Shown here: positions 22,613-34,329 of the stretch, in pieces | Numbering within the stretch: the stretch's first letter is position 1 | How the letters are laid out: each line of letters begins with the position of its first letter | Assembly: GCA_030848705.1 (NCBI GenBank) | Contig: CM061237.1 | Span: 85,493,910 to 85,557,909, forward strand | Source: Heracleum sosnowskyi | Taxonomy: Eukaryota > Streptophyta > Magnoliopsida > Apiales > Apiaceae | Direction: 5' to 3' | Length of the DNA: 64,000 nt | Notes under the pieces: generated by a model | The model's input: the letters and a program-made list of their open reading frames with translations, nothing else | Database searches by the model: none | What the model was told of the DNA's origin: nothing | Translations under genes and position numbers: made by a program

Positions 22613-25600
22613 TCATTCTTCAAGTGCTTCAATCAAATCCTTGTCCAGAACACGATCAGATTCAGAAGTAATGCCACTAGGTCTGACAGGTTGAGTTGTA
22701 ACTTTTTTCAGCCTATTCTTCAATTGATGATACCTTGGTATATTGGCTATACAATAGTCTTGAATCAAATCAACAACTTCTGTCTTCTCTTGTGTAGCAA
22801 ATCCTGAAGTCCTCAACATGTTCTCCAAGTAGACAAGATGCTTGGCAGGAAAATCTTTCAGAGAGATTGGATCCACACCACAAGTCTGAAGTGCCCTTCC
22901 TTTATAAAATTTAACTTCATAAGGCACTTCCACCACTTGTGGACTAGCTTTCATTGCAAAGTCTTTTAGCTGGTCATGCAGCAGCTCAGCTAATGGAGAA
23001 GTTCTTTTCACCTTGCACATGAACACCCATAGTTCAGAGAGAGTTCTGTTTTCCAGAAGATTGAGAGAAACTAGAAAAGTTCCCTCATTATGAGTGTAGA
23101 CATAGATCTTCAACTCCTTTCTAACTCTGTCAAATCCAGTTGTGATCCTTGAAATCTCTGCATGAAGAGCTTTCATATATACTGTGTTGTCTGGATTGAC
23201 CTTCTTGTATCTTTCTAACATCCCAAGAAACTTTCCATCATTGTTAGTTCCTTCTTGATGTGCAAACATCTCTCTAGCCTTGTCCCATTCTTCTCCTAGC
23301 TTCAACCTCACATTCCATTTTCTTTCATTGACCTTCAGATTGTGAAGCCTTTGCTTTTCTTGTTGTTCAGCTTTTTGAATGACAAGATGCTTAGAAATGA
23401 TGTCAGATACCTTTACATTCTCATCCTCTCTTCTTTTCAGATCAGCCTTCTGTCTTACTAACTCAGCTTCAAAGACAGGATCAACATTTGACTCATCCTC
23501 CCAGTCAGCATAATCAGCTTCTTCTTCAACCTCCACATCACCAAATATATCTTCAGGGGCTTCTTTAGATTCAACATAGTCAAAATCTCCCTGTTCACCT
23601 TGATAATAGTCAACATCAGAAAAAGTTAACTTCTGCTTCCCTTTGTCCTTGCCTGAACCTCTAGCAGCTTGACTTCCAGCTTGATCTCCTCCTTGTTTCT
23701 CCACATTCTCCCCCTTAGTTGAGGAATCCTCTACAGATTTGACTTGAGTCGCATCAGGATTAACCTCACTTCTTCCCCTTATAGCTCCTTGATCACCTCC
23801 ATTGCCTCCATCTCCTCCTTCATCATCCGTATCACCATCATCACCTTCCTCAAAGAATGTTCTTTGCTCAGCTGAAGGTTTAAGTGAATTCTTTATCATA
23901 TTATACAGGTGCTTCATTCCTTCATTCAGATGCTCCATTCCTCCTTCTATCCTTGACATCCTTTCTTCATTAAACGTTTTATTTTCATCAACTGTTTGCA
24001 GAATAAAGTCCACCTTGGTAGAAATGGCAGCAATCTCCTTAACACTCTCTGATATTTGAGCATTTGACGTTGTAATATCAGAGATGTCTGAAGCCACTAG
24101 TACTTGAGATTGTTGGATGGCATTCAGCTTCGGGAGAAGAGTACCCTTCAATCCTTCCAAATCATCCTTGATAAAGAAGAAGACCGTTCAACCACTTGTG
24201 CTTTGAGAAGATCCTTTTCAGCCTGGGTTTCCATGAGTTGTTTCTGAAGACTAGCTATCTGAGCTAACAACAAAGCAGTGTTTGTGTCAGTGTGTGCACT
24301 CACCTCAATTGCTCTCAGTGGTGTTTCACTCACCTCACGTGCTTGTGTATCACTCGGTGTTTGACTCTCAGTTCTCACAACAAGCTGTCTTTCCAGATTA
24401 TCAGAAGATGTACCTGCATGAAAAATCACCCTAGCCTCTTCTTGAGAGGTCAATGGTGGTGCAATGGGAGTTCGCAAATCCCAATTCCCAGTGAAGTTCA
24501 AGAAGTGATCTGAACTTTGAAACTGAATTGCTTCAGTGTTGAACTCACTAGGTTGCCTTCCACTTTCTCCAGATAAATCTGCGAGTGGAAAATCCCTTAA
24601 GGGAGCCAGAGATGTTCCCTCTGGGAGGGGAGAAAATGATTCTATTTGTGTTGGCAAAGAATCAGATTTTCCCTCAGATGCCTGTGAAGGCACTTCTACC
24701 ATAACAATGGTAGGCACTGTATCAAACCCTATGTGCTCTCCTAACAAAGTGTCCTGAGTGTCATCTATTGGTATGTTTTCTCCCATTGTGAGTAATGGGA
24801 GTGTGCTAGACTCAGTACAGATTGTCATGGCCCTATGGCTTTGTTCAATAGATTCACCCTGTTGAGAGAGTGTTTCTAGATACTGTTCATTGGCCATATC
24901 AAAGTCCATATCCTGTTGGGAGGATACAGATGGGCTAACAGTTGTCTCCCTGTATGTTCTTCTCTTTTTGAGTGGTGGAGACAGAGCTGTGGGTTCTCTC
25001 ATTGAATCTTCTCCACTATGTACATTAAGCTCAGGTTCAGTGGTTATTGGAGTTGACTCAGTGTTTGGCTCTATGACCTGTGATAGAGTTTGTGGTTCTA
25101 CAAACTCATGGTCAGCCCTATGAACCTCTTGGGTTTTAGTAGAAACATGAGATGAAGAGCCAGAGTTAGGAAATACTACCTGTAATGGAGTTACTTCTTC
25201 AGTTCCAGCATGGGTGGATTGATCCACTGGAGGTTGTTGCTCAGGGACTGGCAATCCAAAAGCGGGAAGTTGAATGAACTGTGTCATGTAAGGAGTAATG
25301 ACCACAGGGATTGCTAGATATTTGAAGGTGGTGTTTAGTCTTTGAAAGAATTTGACATGAGTAGTCTGACAGGGTTCAGACATACCAAGACTAAACAACT
25401 GTTTGTGTTCATCAGTGAGTACATGATTAATCATTAGAGTGAGAAAGCGAGGATAAAAACATTTTACTTTCCTACCATTAGAATGATCACTCATGGCCAC
25501 TAGAACTCTTCTTGCCAAATGATTCCAGATGAGATGGCCAAAATTGATGCGAAGATTATTAGCAACTGCAAAACCAATATTCTGAAGAAGAGAAGGAATA

Positions 25601-26055
25601 TTGTGAAAATTGGTTTTGGTGCAGTTGCTGAAAACCTTAGCCAGAGTATCAAAGAAAAGATCCCACTCACTGACTAGATTGCTCTTGGATAACTTTACCA
25701 AATCTACCTGACCCTGATAATGAATGTTTGTGAAAAATTGAATCAGGTCTGCTTCAGAAGGTAGAATCACAAAGTTATCCCTGGGAAAATGAAGAGCATC
25801 ACAAAGAATATCTTTATTGAGAGTATAATGTGTGTCACCGACAGAGAATGTGATAGAAGATAAGTCAGTGGACACTATAGCAGCAGAACATAAAATTCTC
25901 AAGGGTTCATGTCTTAAAGGAACATTCATAGTGATAGCAGGGCTAATAATGGAATGCTCGTTTAAGAACTGAATCCAAGGCCTAAAACGTTCAACGGAAC
26001 ATTTTAGAGGATCAATATAACCTAAAAAATTGTTTCTAACAATTTCAAAAGCCAT
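22613..26055 (-). pseudogene. element 1 accessory ('env-like') ORF, split by a frameshift
   Basis: Two long frames, 26055-24148 (635 aa, ATG start) and then about 24175-22613, overlap and join at a frame change within a TCTTCTTCTTT tract near 24165-24180. They look like one former protein of about 1,150 residues. The N-terminal 200 residues form a globular domain (SVGDTHYTLNKDIL, LIWNHLARRVLV) shared with the homologous ORF at 46.2-50.5 kb. A long Ser/Thr/Pro/Glu-rich low-complexity middle follows, then a coiled-coil-rich, acidic, charged C-terminal part (KADLKRREDENVK). I see no signal peptide or membrane segment, so an envelope role is doubtful. The position after RNase H is that of the Sirevirus third ORF. 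Confidence 0.75.
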
Positions 26056-27063
26056 ATTTGAGAAATAGATAATTAATAAAAATTAATAAGAATTTTAAGG
26101 ATTTTAAGTATAGAAAACGAATAATCCACAAAATTCAAATCAATTTAACACAGAAATTGGTTCAGTTAAAATCATAAAAGAAATGCTTGAAAAGATTTAA
26201 TCAGAAAAAAAATGGCAGCACTTCTTTTAGAAAAATGATTAAAAGAACCAAGGGAGAGAGAAAACTAAGTAAAAACTTGAGCTTAGAAAGACTTAGTGAA
26301 TAATGAAAGAAATCAAGGCAGGTATTTATAGATTCCAGGGAAAGACTATTGGGAAGACTATCAGGGATAGTCTTACCGATAGTCTTTCTGAATTTAGAAA
26401 GACTAAATTCGAAAAGGAATAAAGAAAAAACAAACAAAAACAAGCAAACACACAAAAACTATTAAAAGAAAACAGTTAAAATTAAAATAAAATAGAAAAA
26501 CTTTCGGAAAGACTATCAAAAAATAGTCCTACTGATAGTCTTTCTGAATTTAAAACTAGAAAGACTAACATTAATTACATTTAATCAGCTAATAAATCAA
26601 AGGAAACAAAATAAAAATTAAATAAAAACACATAAACAAGTAAATTAAATTTCTATTCAAAAAACTGTTACAGAATTAAGTAAAAACAAGCAGAAATGTT
26701 GAAAAATTAGCAGAAAATTAAGGAAAAATCAAATAAATGCAAGAAAAATTTCTAGAAATACAGGAAAAATATATAAACAGTTTGAACAATTATTTAAGTA
26801 TTTCTAAATTCATAAATTTGCAGAAAAAATAAATTTCTCAAGAGAAAAGTCTGAGAAAAATATTTTTAGGGCAAATAAATTATTTAAAAATACTTAAGCT
26901 AGAAACTTAAACAAACTAACTAGAAGAATGACATAAAAGATTAGTAATTACACAGCAATTAAGAAAATGTTTTGACAAACTAAAATACAAGTGAATTTCA
27001 TAAAATATATAGCATATTACACTTGTATTTTAATCAAGAACAAACATTAAACAAATATCAGTT
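26056..27063 (-). promoter_or_regulatory. non-coding gap between pol and accessory ORF with motif array
   Basis: This stretch of about 1 kb lacks coding sequence. At 26284-26575 it carries two clusters of the same motif as the LTR: AAAGACTATT, GAAGACTATC, GATAGTCTTACC, GATAGTCTTTCTGAATTTA (twice) and AGAAAGACTAA. It lies immediately upstream of the accessory ORF start at 26055, so it may act as that ORF's own promoter or as a control region. Confidence 0.6.
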
Positions 27064-30000
27064 CTAATCACTAAAGCTATTTAACATACCCAATTTACCA
27101 ACTAACCTGGTAAAAGTGGATTCATCAAGAGACTTAGTGAATATATCTGATGTTTGTTCCTCTGTGGGTACAAAATGTAATTCCACAGTACCATTCATAA
27201 CATGTTCTCTGATAAAATGATACCTGATGTCAATGTGCTTTGTTCTCGAGTGCTGAACAGGGTTGTTGATGATTGCTATGGCACTTGTATTATCACATAT
27301 AATAGGAATTTTGTTTAATACAAAGCCATAGTCCTTCAATTGATTTCTTATCCATAAGATCTGAGCACAGCAGCTTCCAGCAGCAATATATTCAGCTTCT
27401 GCTGTTGAATTTGAAATTGTTTGATGTTTCTTGCTATACCAGGAAATCAATCTACCTCCTAGGAATTGACAACTCCCAGAGGTACTCTTTCTATCCACAA
27501 CACTACATGCATAATCAGAATCTGTATATCCAACAAGATTAAAACCAGAATCTTTAGGGTACCATATACCTAAATTAGGTGTACCCTTAAGATATCTCAA
27601 GATTCTTTTAACAGTAATGAGATGTAAATCTCTAGGGTCCGCTTGGAACCTTGCACACAAGCATGTAGCATGCATAATATCAGGTCTACTTGCAGTAAGA
27701 TAGATTAATGAGCCAATCATACCTCTGTAGCTTGTAATATCTACCTTGATAGAATTATCACATGCTCCAAGTTTGACAGCTGTAGATGATGGAGTCCTTG
27801 CTGATGCTGAATCCTCCATGTGATACTTCTTGAGGAGTTCTTTAAGATACTTGGATTGATAAATAAATATACCATCTGACCTTTGATTTACTTGTAATCC
27901 AAGAAAGAACTTCAGCTCACCCATCAAACTCATTTCAAACTTACTCTGCATTAGCTTATCAAATCTCTTACAGAGATCATCATTAGTAGACCCAAATATG
28001 ATGTCATCCACATAGACTTGGACTAAAATCATATCATTTTTGTGTTTCTTTGAAAGAAGAGTTTTGTCTATGATACCTCTTACAAAACCATTTTCTAAAA
28101 GAAAACCAGAGAGAGTGTCATACCATTTCCTTGGGGCTTGTTTGAGACCATAGATAGCCTTGAAGAGAAAGTACACAAAGTCCAGCAGCTCCTGATTTTC
28201 AAAGCCAGGGGGCTATTCAACATACACTTCTTCATCCAGCTCACCATTCAGGAATGCACTCTTAACATCCATTTGATAGACTTTAAAATTGGAGTAAGCT
28301 GCAAATGCTAAGAACATCTTGATGGCCTCAAGCATAGCCACTGGTGCATAGGTTTCATCATAATCAATGCCTTCAGCTTGTGAATACCCTTGAGCAACCA
28401 GTCTTGCCTTGTTCCTTGTAACAATGCCATCCTCTTCTAGCTTGTTCCTGAATACCCATCTTGTACCAACTACTTTCTTGTTCTTTGGTCTGGGTACCAG
28501 CTTCCAGACTTGCTGTTGTTCAAATTGATTGAGTTCATCTTGCATAGCAATCACCCAATCTAGATCACTCAGTGCTTCCTCAGTCTTCTTTGGTTCCATC
28601 TCAGACAGAAAACCTGAATAATGACATTCATTCTGAGTAGCACTCCTAGTTTTAACTCCAACACCTGGATCACCAATGATCAGCTCAAAAGGATGAGCTC
28701 TATTCCACACAATCTGTCTTGGAAGAATTGATCTTGATGATTCGCCTTGAAATTCATTTTGGTGTTGAGAATGACTAGTAGATCCTTCATTTCCTCCCCC
28801 TGAGTTGTTGCTTGATTGCCTTGATGATTCTTCTCCAGTGTTGGTGGTATCTCCATTGTTACCAATGTTTCCACCACCACCACCATGATCATTATCATCA
28901 TTATTATTGTCATTACCAGCAACATTCTCAGGTGGAGCTTCATCATCTGATTCTGAGTCTGACAAGTTATCAAACTTCAGCTTCTCAGATGAGTCTTCTG
29001 TTTGGATACTAGGGAGCTTAGTGTCATCAAATGTAACATTGACACTTTCCTTCACATGGTGACCATCAATCAAGTAAACCCTATAAGATCTTCTGGAATA
29101 ACCAATAAAAATAGCTTCTTGTGCCTTGGCCTCAAACTTGCCACGTTTCACATTGTCATCCTTAAGCACAAAGCATTTTGCACCAAATACATGAAAGTAT
29201 TTGAGAGTTGGTTTCTTGTTGTTCATGATCTCATAAGGAGTCTTCATTAAATCCTTGTTGATTAAAGTTCGATTCTGAGTATAACAAGCAGTATTCACAG
29301 TTTCAACCCAAAAGTACATTGGAAGTCTTGATTCACTTAGCATAGTCCTTGCAGCTTCAATCAATGTACGATTCTTCCTTTCCACCACTCCATTCTGTTG
29401 AGGAGTTCTAGGGGCAGAATACTATCTTGTTATTCCTTTATCTGCACAAAAGTCATTTAGGACTGCATTCTTGAATTCAGTTCCATTATCTGACCTTATA
29501 GCTCTAACAGGGAATCTATAATCCAGCTCAATCAACTTTATATGATCAATCACCATCTGTTGGGTCTCATCCTTGGAATGTAGGAATAAAACCCAAGTAT
29601 ATTTGGAATAGTCATCAACAATCACAAGTGCATACTGTTTCTTTGACATGGACATCACACTAACTGGACCAAAAAAATCCATGTGAAGTAGCTGAAGTGG
29701 TCCAGTTATTGATGATGTGTCAGTGCCCTTGTGAGAAGCTTTCTTTGACTTTCCTTTCTGACATGCCTCACACAGTCCTTCCTGTGTAAATTCCATCTGA
29801 GGCAAACCTCTAACCAATTCCCTCTTGACTAAAGAGTTCATGGTTTTGAAGTTAAGGTGAGACATCTTCTTGTGCCATAGCCAACTTTCATCTGATGAAG
29901 CTTTAGCATAAAAAAAAAGTAACTTCATCTTTAGATCCAGAGTGCAGATCAGCTATGAACAAATCACCTTTCCTTACTCCATGAAGAGCAGGCTTTCCAT

Positions 30001-30280
30001 TCTTCTTGTGAAGGACCTGACATCTATCTTTCTCAAAGGAAACAACATATCCTCTGTCACAGAAATGACTGATGCTGAGAAGATTGAACTTCAGACCTTC
30101 CACAATAGATACATCTTGAATGATAACATTTCCAAACTTCAAACAGCCATATCCTCTGGTAATACCCTTGTTGTTATCTCCAAAGGTAACTCCTGGGCCA
30201 GCTTTCTCAACCACATTTGATAGCAGGGCTCTATCTCCGGTTATATGTTGAACAACCACTGTCCAGAACCCACATAACAC
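27064..30280 (-). pseudogene. element 1 pol: protease, integrase, RT, RNase H (broken)
   Basis: In order: the protease remnant, where the catalytic DSG triplet lies in another frame from the downstream TGDRALLS, showing a frameshift near 30260; the GAG-pre-integrase HHCC zinc region (HKKMSHLN, CEACQKGK); the integrase core with D (LLHMDFFGPV), D (RSDNGTEFKN) and E (NGVVERKNRT); RT with VYVDDIIFG; and copia RNase H (SNSTAEAEYIAAGSCC). An in-frame TAG at 29422-29424 cuts the integrase between the second Asp and the Glu. A second TAG at 28213-28215 lies just before the PPGF motif of RT. The element therefore cannot make a full pol polyprotein. Confidence 0.9.
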
Positions 30281-30316
30281 GGTTTACCTGTTTCACACCC
30301 TGCAATATCAAATTGA

Positions 30317-31282
30317 TTAGTCCTTCCTTGGAGCCCAAACTTGATTGGGTCCGGCATACTTAAAGAACTGGCCTTTGTCAGGCAAAACAACAATTTTAAC
30401 TTTAAATACTTCAACCTCTTTCACAAAAGAGCGTTTCCATTTATAGCCAGCCTTAACACATTTCTGAGTAGGCTTCGGGATAAATGGATCCACTCTAGTC
30501 TTTGGAGGACTAGTAGTATTAGATCTAACATGCTTCTTATTATTATTAACATGTTGACGTGGAACAGTCTTATTATCAGATACATGCTTACTATTAAAAT
30601 AAGCATACATAACATTGAAAGCACAAGACATGCAATTAACCACACCACATGCTTTATGAGAAAGATTAATAGCAGGCATGTCAGTTTTACAGTTGTTTTG
30701 ATCCACTTTATGAATGTCTGACTTAGTCTTCGTTGCAGAAACAACTTTGACTGGTTTGTCAGACTTACACTTTTTGGACTGATCAAGATCAAAAGCACGA
30801 TCCTCCATAAGTATCTCCTCTTCAATAATGATAGAGTATTCATTCAGAGGTTCTCTTTGGGACTCTCTAAAGAAAGGTTTATCAATACCCTTAAGCACAT
30901 CTGGTATACCCCTTTCTTCAGCACTGACTCTATTAGGGGTATTTATGCTTAATTCACCAATAGACTCATTATAGTCATAGCCTATGCCAACAAATTGACC
31001 AATAACTTGTTTATTGATGATTTCTTTAGCAGTCTTACAAGAGTTATAGTAAGCATTAGCCTTAACCTTAAGTTCACTAATCTGATCCTTAAGAATGGTT
31101 TCCAGTTGAATATAACATTTAACCCTATTCTCAAGAAATGCTATTTTCTCAGTTAGTTCATCCTGATTAACATGCACAAGTTTTAATTCCTTTACCTCCT
31201 TTTCAAGAGCTGTGTTCAAAAGAATTATTCTATCATTTTCTCTACGTGCACATGAAATAGTAGTACTAAGATGATAGATCAT
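30317..31282 (-). pseudogene. element 1 C-terminal gag extension / gag-pol linker
   Basis: This 321 aa frame sits between gag and protease and is shifted relative to the gag frame. Its first 100 residues are heptad-rich (LEKEVKELKLV, LENRVKCYIQLETILKDQI), predicting a coiled coil. The middle and end are Lys/Asn-rich and end with a tryptophan motif (NQVWAPRK) shared with the equivalent point in element B (ETWVPK). In intact Sireviruses this region is part of one gag-pol frame, so I read it as separated by a frameshift. Confidence 0.6.
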
Positions 31283-31283
31283 T

Positions 31284-32561
31284 TTAGTATCTAGTAAACT
31301 TTACCTCTGACATGAATGTTGATGAAGTGCTTGCCTCATTAGCCATTAAAGCTAGGTTTCCAATTTCACCTGCTTCTTCATCACTATCAGTATCATCCCA
31401 ACTCTTTCCTTCAGCAACATAAGCTTTCCCAATCTTATTCTTCTTGCTAGAATCAAATGAGTTCCTTCTCACTTGCTTTGGCTTTTTACATTCAGTAGCA
31501 AAGTGACCCAACTCATTACAATTGTAGCACCTGATTGTGCTTCTTTCCACAGTTCCAGTTTTATAGCCACCCCTTGTGCTATTTGTAGATGAGGAACCAC
31601 CTCTCTGAAACCTGGGCTTGAACTTAATATTGGAATTTCTCCTGAATCTGAACTTGCCAAATTTCTTCACTATCATTGCCAAATCACCATCCTCCAGCTG
31701 ATCAAGTTCTTCCAAAGAATAGAAGTCACCACCAGATTGATCAATGGATGTTAAGCCATATTCAGCATCAATAACATCCAAGTTAGAACTGGAAGGTTGA
31801 ACAACCTTCACTTCCAGTTTCTGTGGGACTTCTGTAGTCAATGCTGTAGAAGTACCAACTATCTTTCCAGTTCCATATAACTCCTTTTGTTGAATCTGCT
31901 CCAACTCATAGGTCTTCAGAACACCATACAGTCTTTCCAGAGAAATCTCCCCAAGATCTCTTGCTTCCCTGATTGCAGATATTCTGTGCTCCAAATAAAT
32001 TGGAAGTGTCAGGAGGAACTTATTGTTAATCTCCTTGATAGTATAGTGCTTCCCATTGAGGTTCAGATCATTAATCAATTTGTTGTATCTCTCAAAAACC
32101 TCAGAGATACCTTCACCAAGGTTTGATCTGAAATGCTCATATGAAGAGGTGAGAATTTCCAGCTTATTCTCTCTTACTTCCTCTGTCCCCTCATTGATTA
32201 TCTCTATCGTGTCCCAAATGTGTTTGGCAGTAGCACAGTTTAGAACATGATTATGCATGACAGGATCAAGACAATCAACCAGTATCAATTGTAGACAGGC
32301 ATCCAAGGTAGCATCCTCTTTTTCATCAGGAGTGTAGTCCTTGGGATCCTTAGGGTACATCCTAGCAGCTCTAGTGACAACATCATTCTCTATCTGCTCT
32401 CCCTCAACAATCATAGGGAGTCTTGGTCCATTCTTCAGCACATCAATATATTTAACATTAGCCACTTGAAGAAACAGGAGCATCTTCTTCTTCCACATAG
32501 GATAATGTTCCTTACTGAACATGGGGATTTTGACTGTACCCACTTTCTGAGTTGTAGACAT
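31284..32561 (-). CDS. gag: element 1 gag (nucleocapsid), 425 aa
   Basis: A retrotransposon capsid/nucleocapsid protein, intact over 425 codons from an ATG 106 bases inside the 5' LTR. It has a copia gag start (VKIPMFSKEHYPMWKKKM), the UBN2/RVT gag central region (CATAKHIWDTIEIINEGTEEV; FERYNKLINDLNLNGK) and one CCHC zinc knuckle CYNCNELGHFATEC near residue 345. An acidic tail (SWDDTDSDEEAGE) precedes the stop. The frame stops at 31284 with the next frame opening two bases later. Confidence 0.88.
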   Translation of the reverse strand: MSTTQKVGTVKIPMFSKEHYPMWKKKMLLFLQVANVKYIDVLKNGPRLPMIVEGEQIENDVVTRAARMYPKDPKDYTPDEKEDATLDACLQLILVDCLDPVMHNHVLNCATAKHIWDTIEIINEGTEEVRENKLEILTSSYEHFRSNLGEGISEVFERYNKLINDLNLNGKHYTIKEINNKFLLTLPIYLEHRISAIREARDLGEISLERLYGVLKTYELEQIQQKELYGTGKIVGTSTALTTEVPQKLEVKVVQPSSSNLDVIDAEYGLTSIDQSGGDFYSLEELDQLEDGDLAMIVKKFGKFRFRRNSNIKFKPRFQRGGSSSTNSTRGGYKTGTVERSTIRCYNCNELGHFATECKKPKQVRRNSFDSSKKNKIGKAYVAEGKSWDDTDSDEEAGEIGNLALMANEASTSSTFMSEVKFTRY

Positions 32562-32651
32562 TTTTGAGATTTTTGAGGAATAATAAAAATTTCAGAGTTT
32601 AAGAAAAAATCTCAAAACAATTGGATCAATTGATTTGTATATTAATCAAAA

Positions 32652-32664
32652 GGCTCTGATGCCA
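32652..32664 (-). other. element 1 primer binding site, tRNA-iMet type
   Basis: Minus strand TGGCATCAGAGCC lies two bases inside the 5' LTR. It matches the usual copia PBS TGGTATCAGAGCC, complementary to initiator methionine tRNA, with a single T to C difference. Confidence 0.85.
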
Positions 32665-32666
32665 AT

Positions 32667-34023
32667 TGTTAGGTCCTGATATGTTTGTAGAAGGGAGGTT
32701 GAATACAAACTATAACGTTTTATCGAATTTGTCCGTTTAAGAATAAAACAGTTCAATGACAAATTGGTGCAGAATTAAATAAAACAGAATTCAAGTTAAA
32801 TATAACTTATATTAAACTTGAAAGGTGTTACAGTTTTTGGTACTTATTACATAATTAAATCTCAAACTAATTAAAACAAATCTAGAATAAATTCGACATG
32901 AATTTATCTATTTTTGTAATAAAAAGATATAACGATAAATGATAATTTGAGATTCATTCTAGGGATAAAGATCCGCTAGATAGTCAATACAATACAAGCA
33001 AATGATTTCTAGTGGTTTAGAATTCAACACTGAGGTCTAGAAATAATTCCTTGTTCTTCAAATATGATTCAGCAGAATATGTTCTTGACAGTTTGTTTTT
33101 GTTGAAGATGGAATGTTAAGTACACTGGACTGTCTTGATCTTCTTTTCTATTTAAACTAATCCACTGATCAGTTGTTTCTGCACGTGTAATCTACTTTAA
33201 TAAAGTAGAAAGACTACCAAATTAAAGTAGAAAGACTAAATTCTTAATCAGAAAAACTGTTTTCATAATAGAAAGACTATTTCTAATTTAAGAAATACTA
33301 TCCTTAAGTCTAAAAAGACTTTCGGTAGGACTATCTTAATTATAGAAATAATATCTAAATTATTAAGTAAAGTCAGTAAGACTTTCGGTAAGACTATCAT
33401 TGATAGTCTTACTGGCTTTACTTTTAGTTTTTCTATTAATAGAAATTTAGAATTAATTCTAAATTAATTATCTACTTAATTAATTTACCAAATAAATTAA
33501 TTCTTTCAGAATTAAATTATTAGTTAAATTAATAAAATAACATAGATAATTAAAGGAGAATGAAAACTAATTTTTTAAATAAAGAAATAGTCCTGAGAAC
33601 CACTTTAATAAATGATAAACTACCACTGACTGTTGTTGACGCTCGATGTACTGTCTGGTTCATGAACGACTAACTTCAATGGATGTTCTTCATTTTTGAC
33701 TTTGAAAACTCTTATTTTCTTCTCTTTAAATCCCTTAAATGAACCACTGTAACCTGTACCTTTGCTGTCACACTCTTGAAATCTCTGTCACTCTAATAAA
33801 TCCACTTACTTGAAAACTTCATTGAGGCATGATCAAATTAATGAACTTCTTTCAATGTAGAATAACTTCAAATCTGTAGATGACTTTAATCTTCATTCTT
33901 TTGACTGTTATGATCTTCTGAGATTCCTGTGACAATTTGAATTATTACTTACTTATTACAGACTTGTTTAAAGTTGAGTTAATTCCTCGATGTAAACAAA
34001 TAGGCCTAAACATATGCCTTTCA
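32667..34023 (-). repeat. element 1 5' LTR
   Basis: It is 1,357 bp, the same length as the 3' LTR, with TG/CA ends. The G tract is interrupted (GGGAGG) where the 3' LTR has seven G. Read on the minus strand it would hold the promoter; the AGACTATC-type array lies at about 33204-33418. Confidence 0.93.
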
Positions 34024-34028
34024 AAAAG
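34024..34028. repeat. target site duplication AAAAG, right copy
   Basis: An exact match to 20969-20973, confirming that 20974-34023 inserted as one unit. Confidence 0.9.
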
Positions 34029-34169
34029 TATCCTTGGTTGAGGTGTTTTTGAGTTAAGAAATGAGTAAATTCGATACTTATGATATTTGTTATGTGTAAG
34101 ATCTATGTCAAAATATGATTATCTTACATACAAGACATTAACCTGCACGATTTTACTAATTTAGCTCAC

Positions 34170-34283
34170 TGAGCGAATGATACATTTTCTTGTTTGTGAA
34201 ATGTAATTTGCATTGTAGAATGTGTACAATGAAACATTTTCTTGTTTGTGAAATGTAATTTGCATTGTAGAATGTGTACATGC
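34170..34283. repeat. tandem duplication of about 50 bp
   Basis: The unit ACATTTTCTTGTTTGTGAAA plus TGTAATTTGCATTGTAGAAT plus GTGTACA occurs twice back to back, almost unchanged. No gene is involved. Confidence 0.85.
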
Positions 34284-34329
34284 ATAATATTAAAATTTAA
34301 TATATAATGAATTTTCTAGTATGTTCACG

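Larger units (their letters stand above)
20974..34023 (-). mobile_element. Sirevirus-type Ty1/copia element 1, 13,050 bp, both LTRs
   Basis: This is a full-length retrotransposon on the minus strand: 5' LTR at right, then PBS, gag, gag extension, protease, integrase, RT, RNase H, motif array, a long accessory ORF, PPT and 3' LTR at left. Order IN before RT places it in Ty1/copia. The accessory ORF after pol, a GGGGGAGAT polypurine tract and great length are Sirevirus traits. The LTRs are both 1,357 bp and differ at roughly 30 positions by eye (about 2%), so insertion is recent, yet several coding breaks exist. It split Helitron-type DNA. Confidence 0.93.

Noticed and set aside
22613..24160. 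Separate 515 aa gene starting at 24160
   Set aside because: The apparent start is TTG, and the frame is the continuation of the upstream 635 aa frame after an indel.
28680..29012. Frames overlapping the region between integrase and RT of element 1
   Set aside because: They are out-of-frame shadows of the Asn/Gly/Asp-rich linker of pol.
20974..34023. Endogenous pararetrovirus or true retrovirus
   Set aside because: IN-RT-RH order, the tRNA-iMet PBS, LTRs and 5 bp target duplication are those of Ty1/copia. No movement or coat protein genes are seen.
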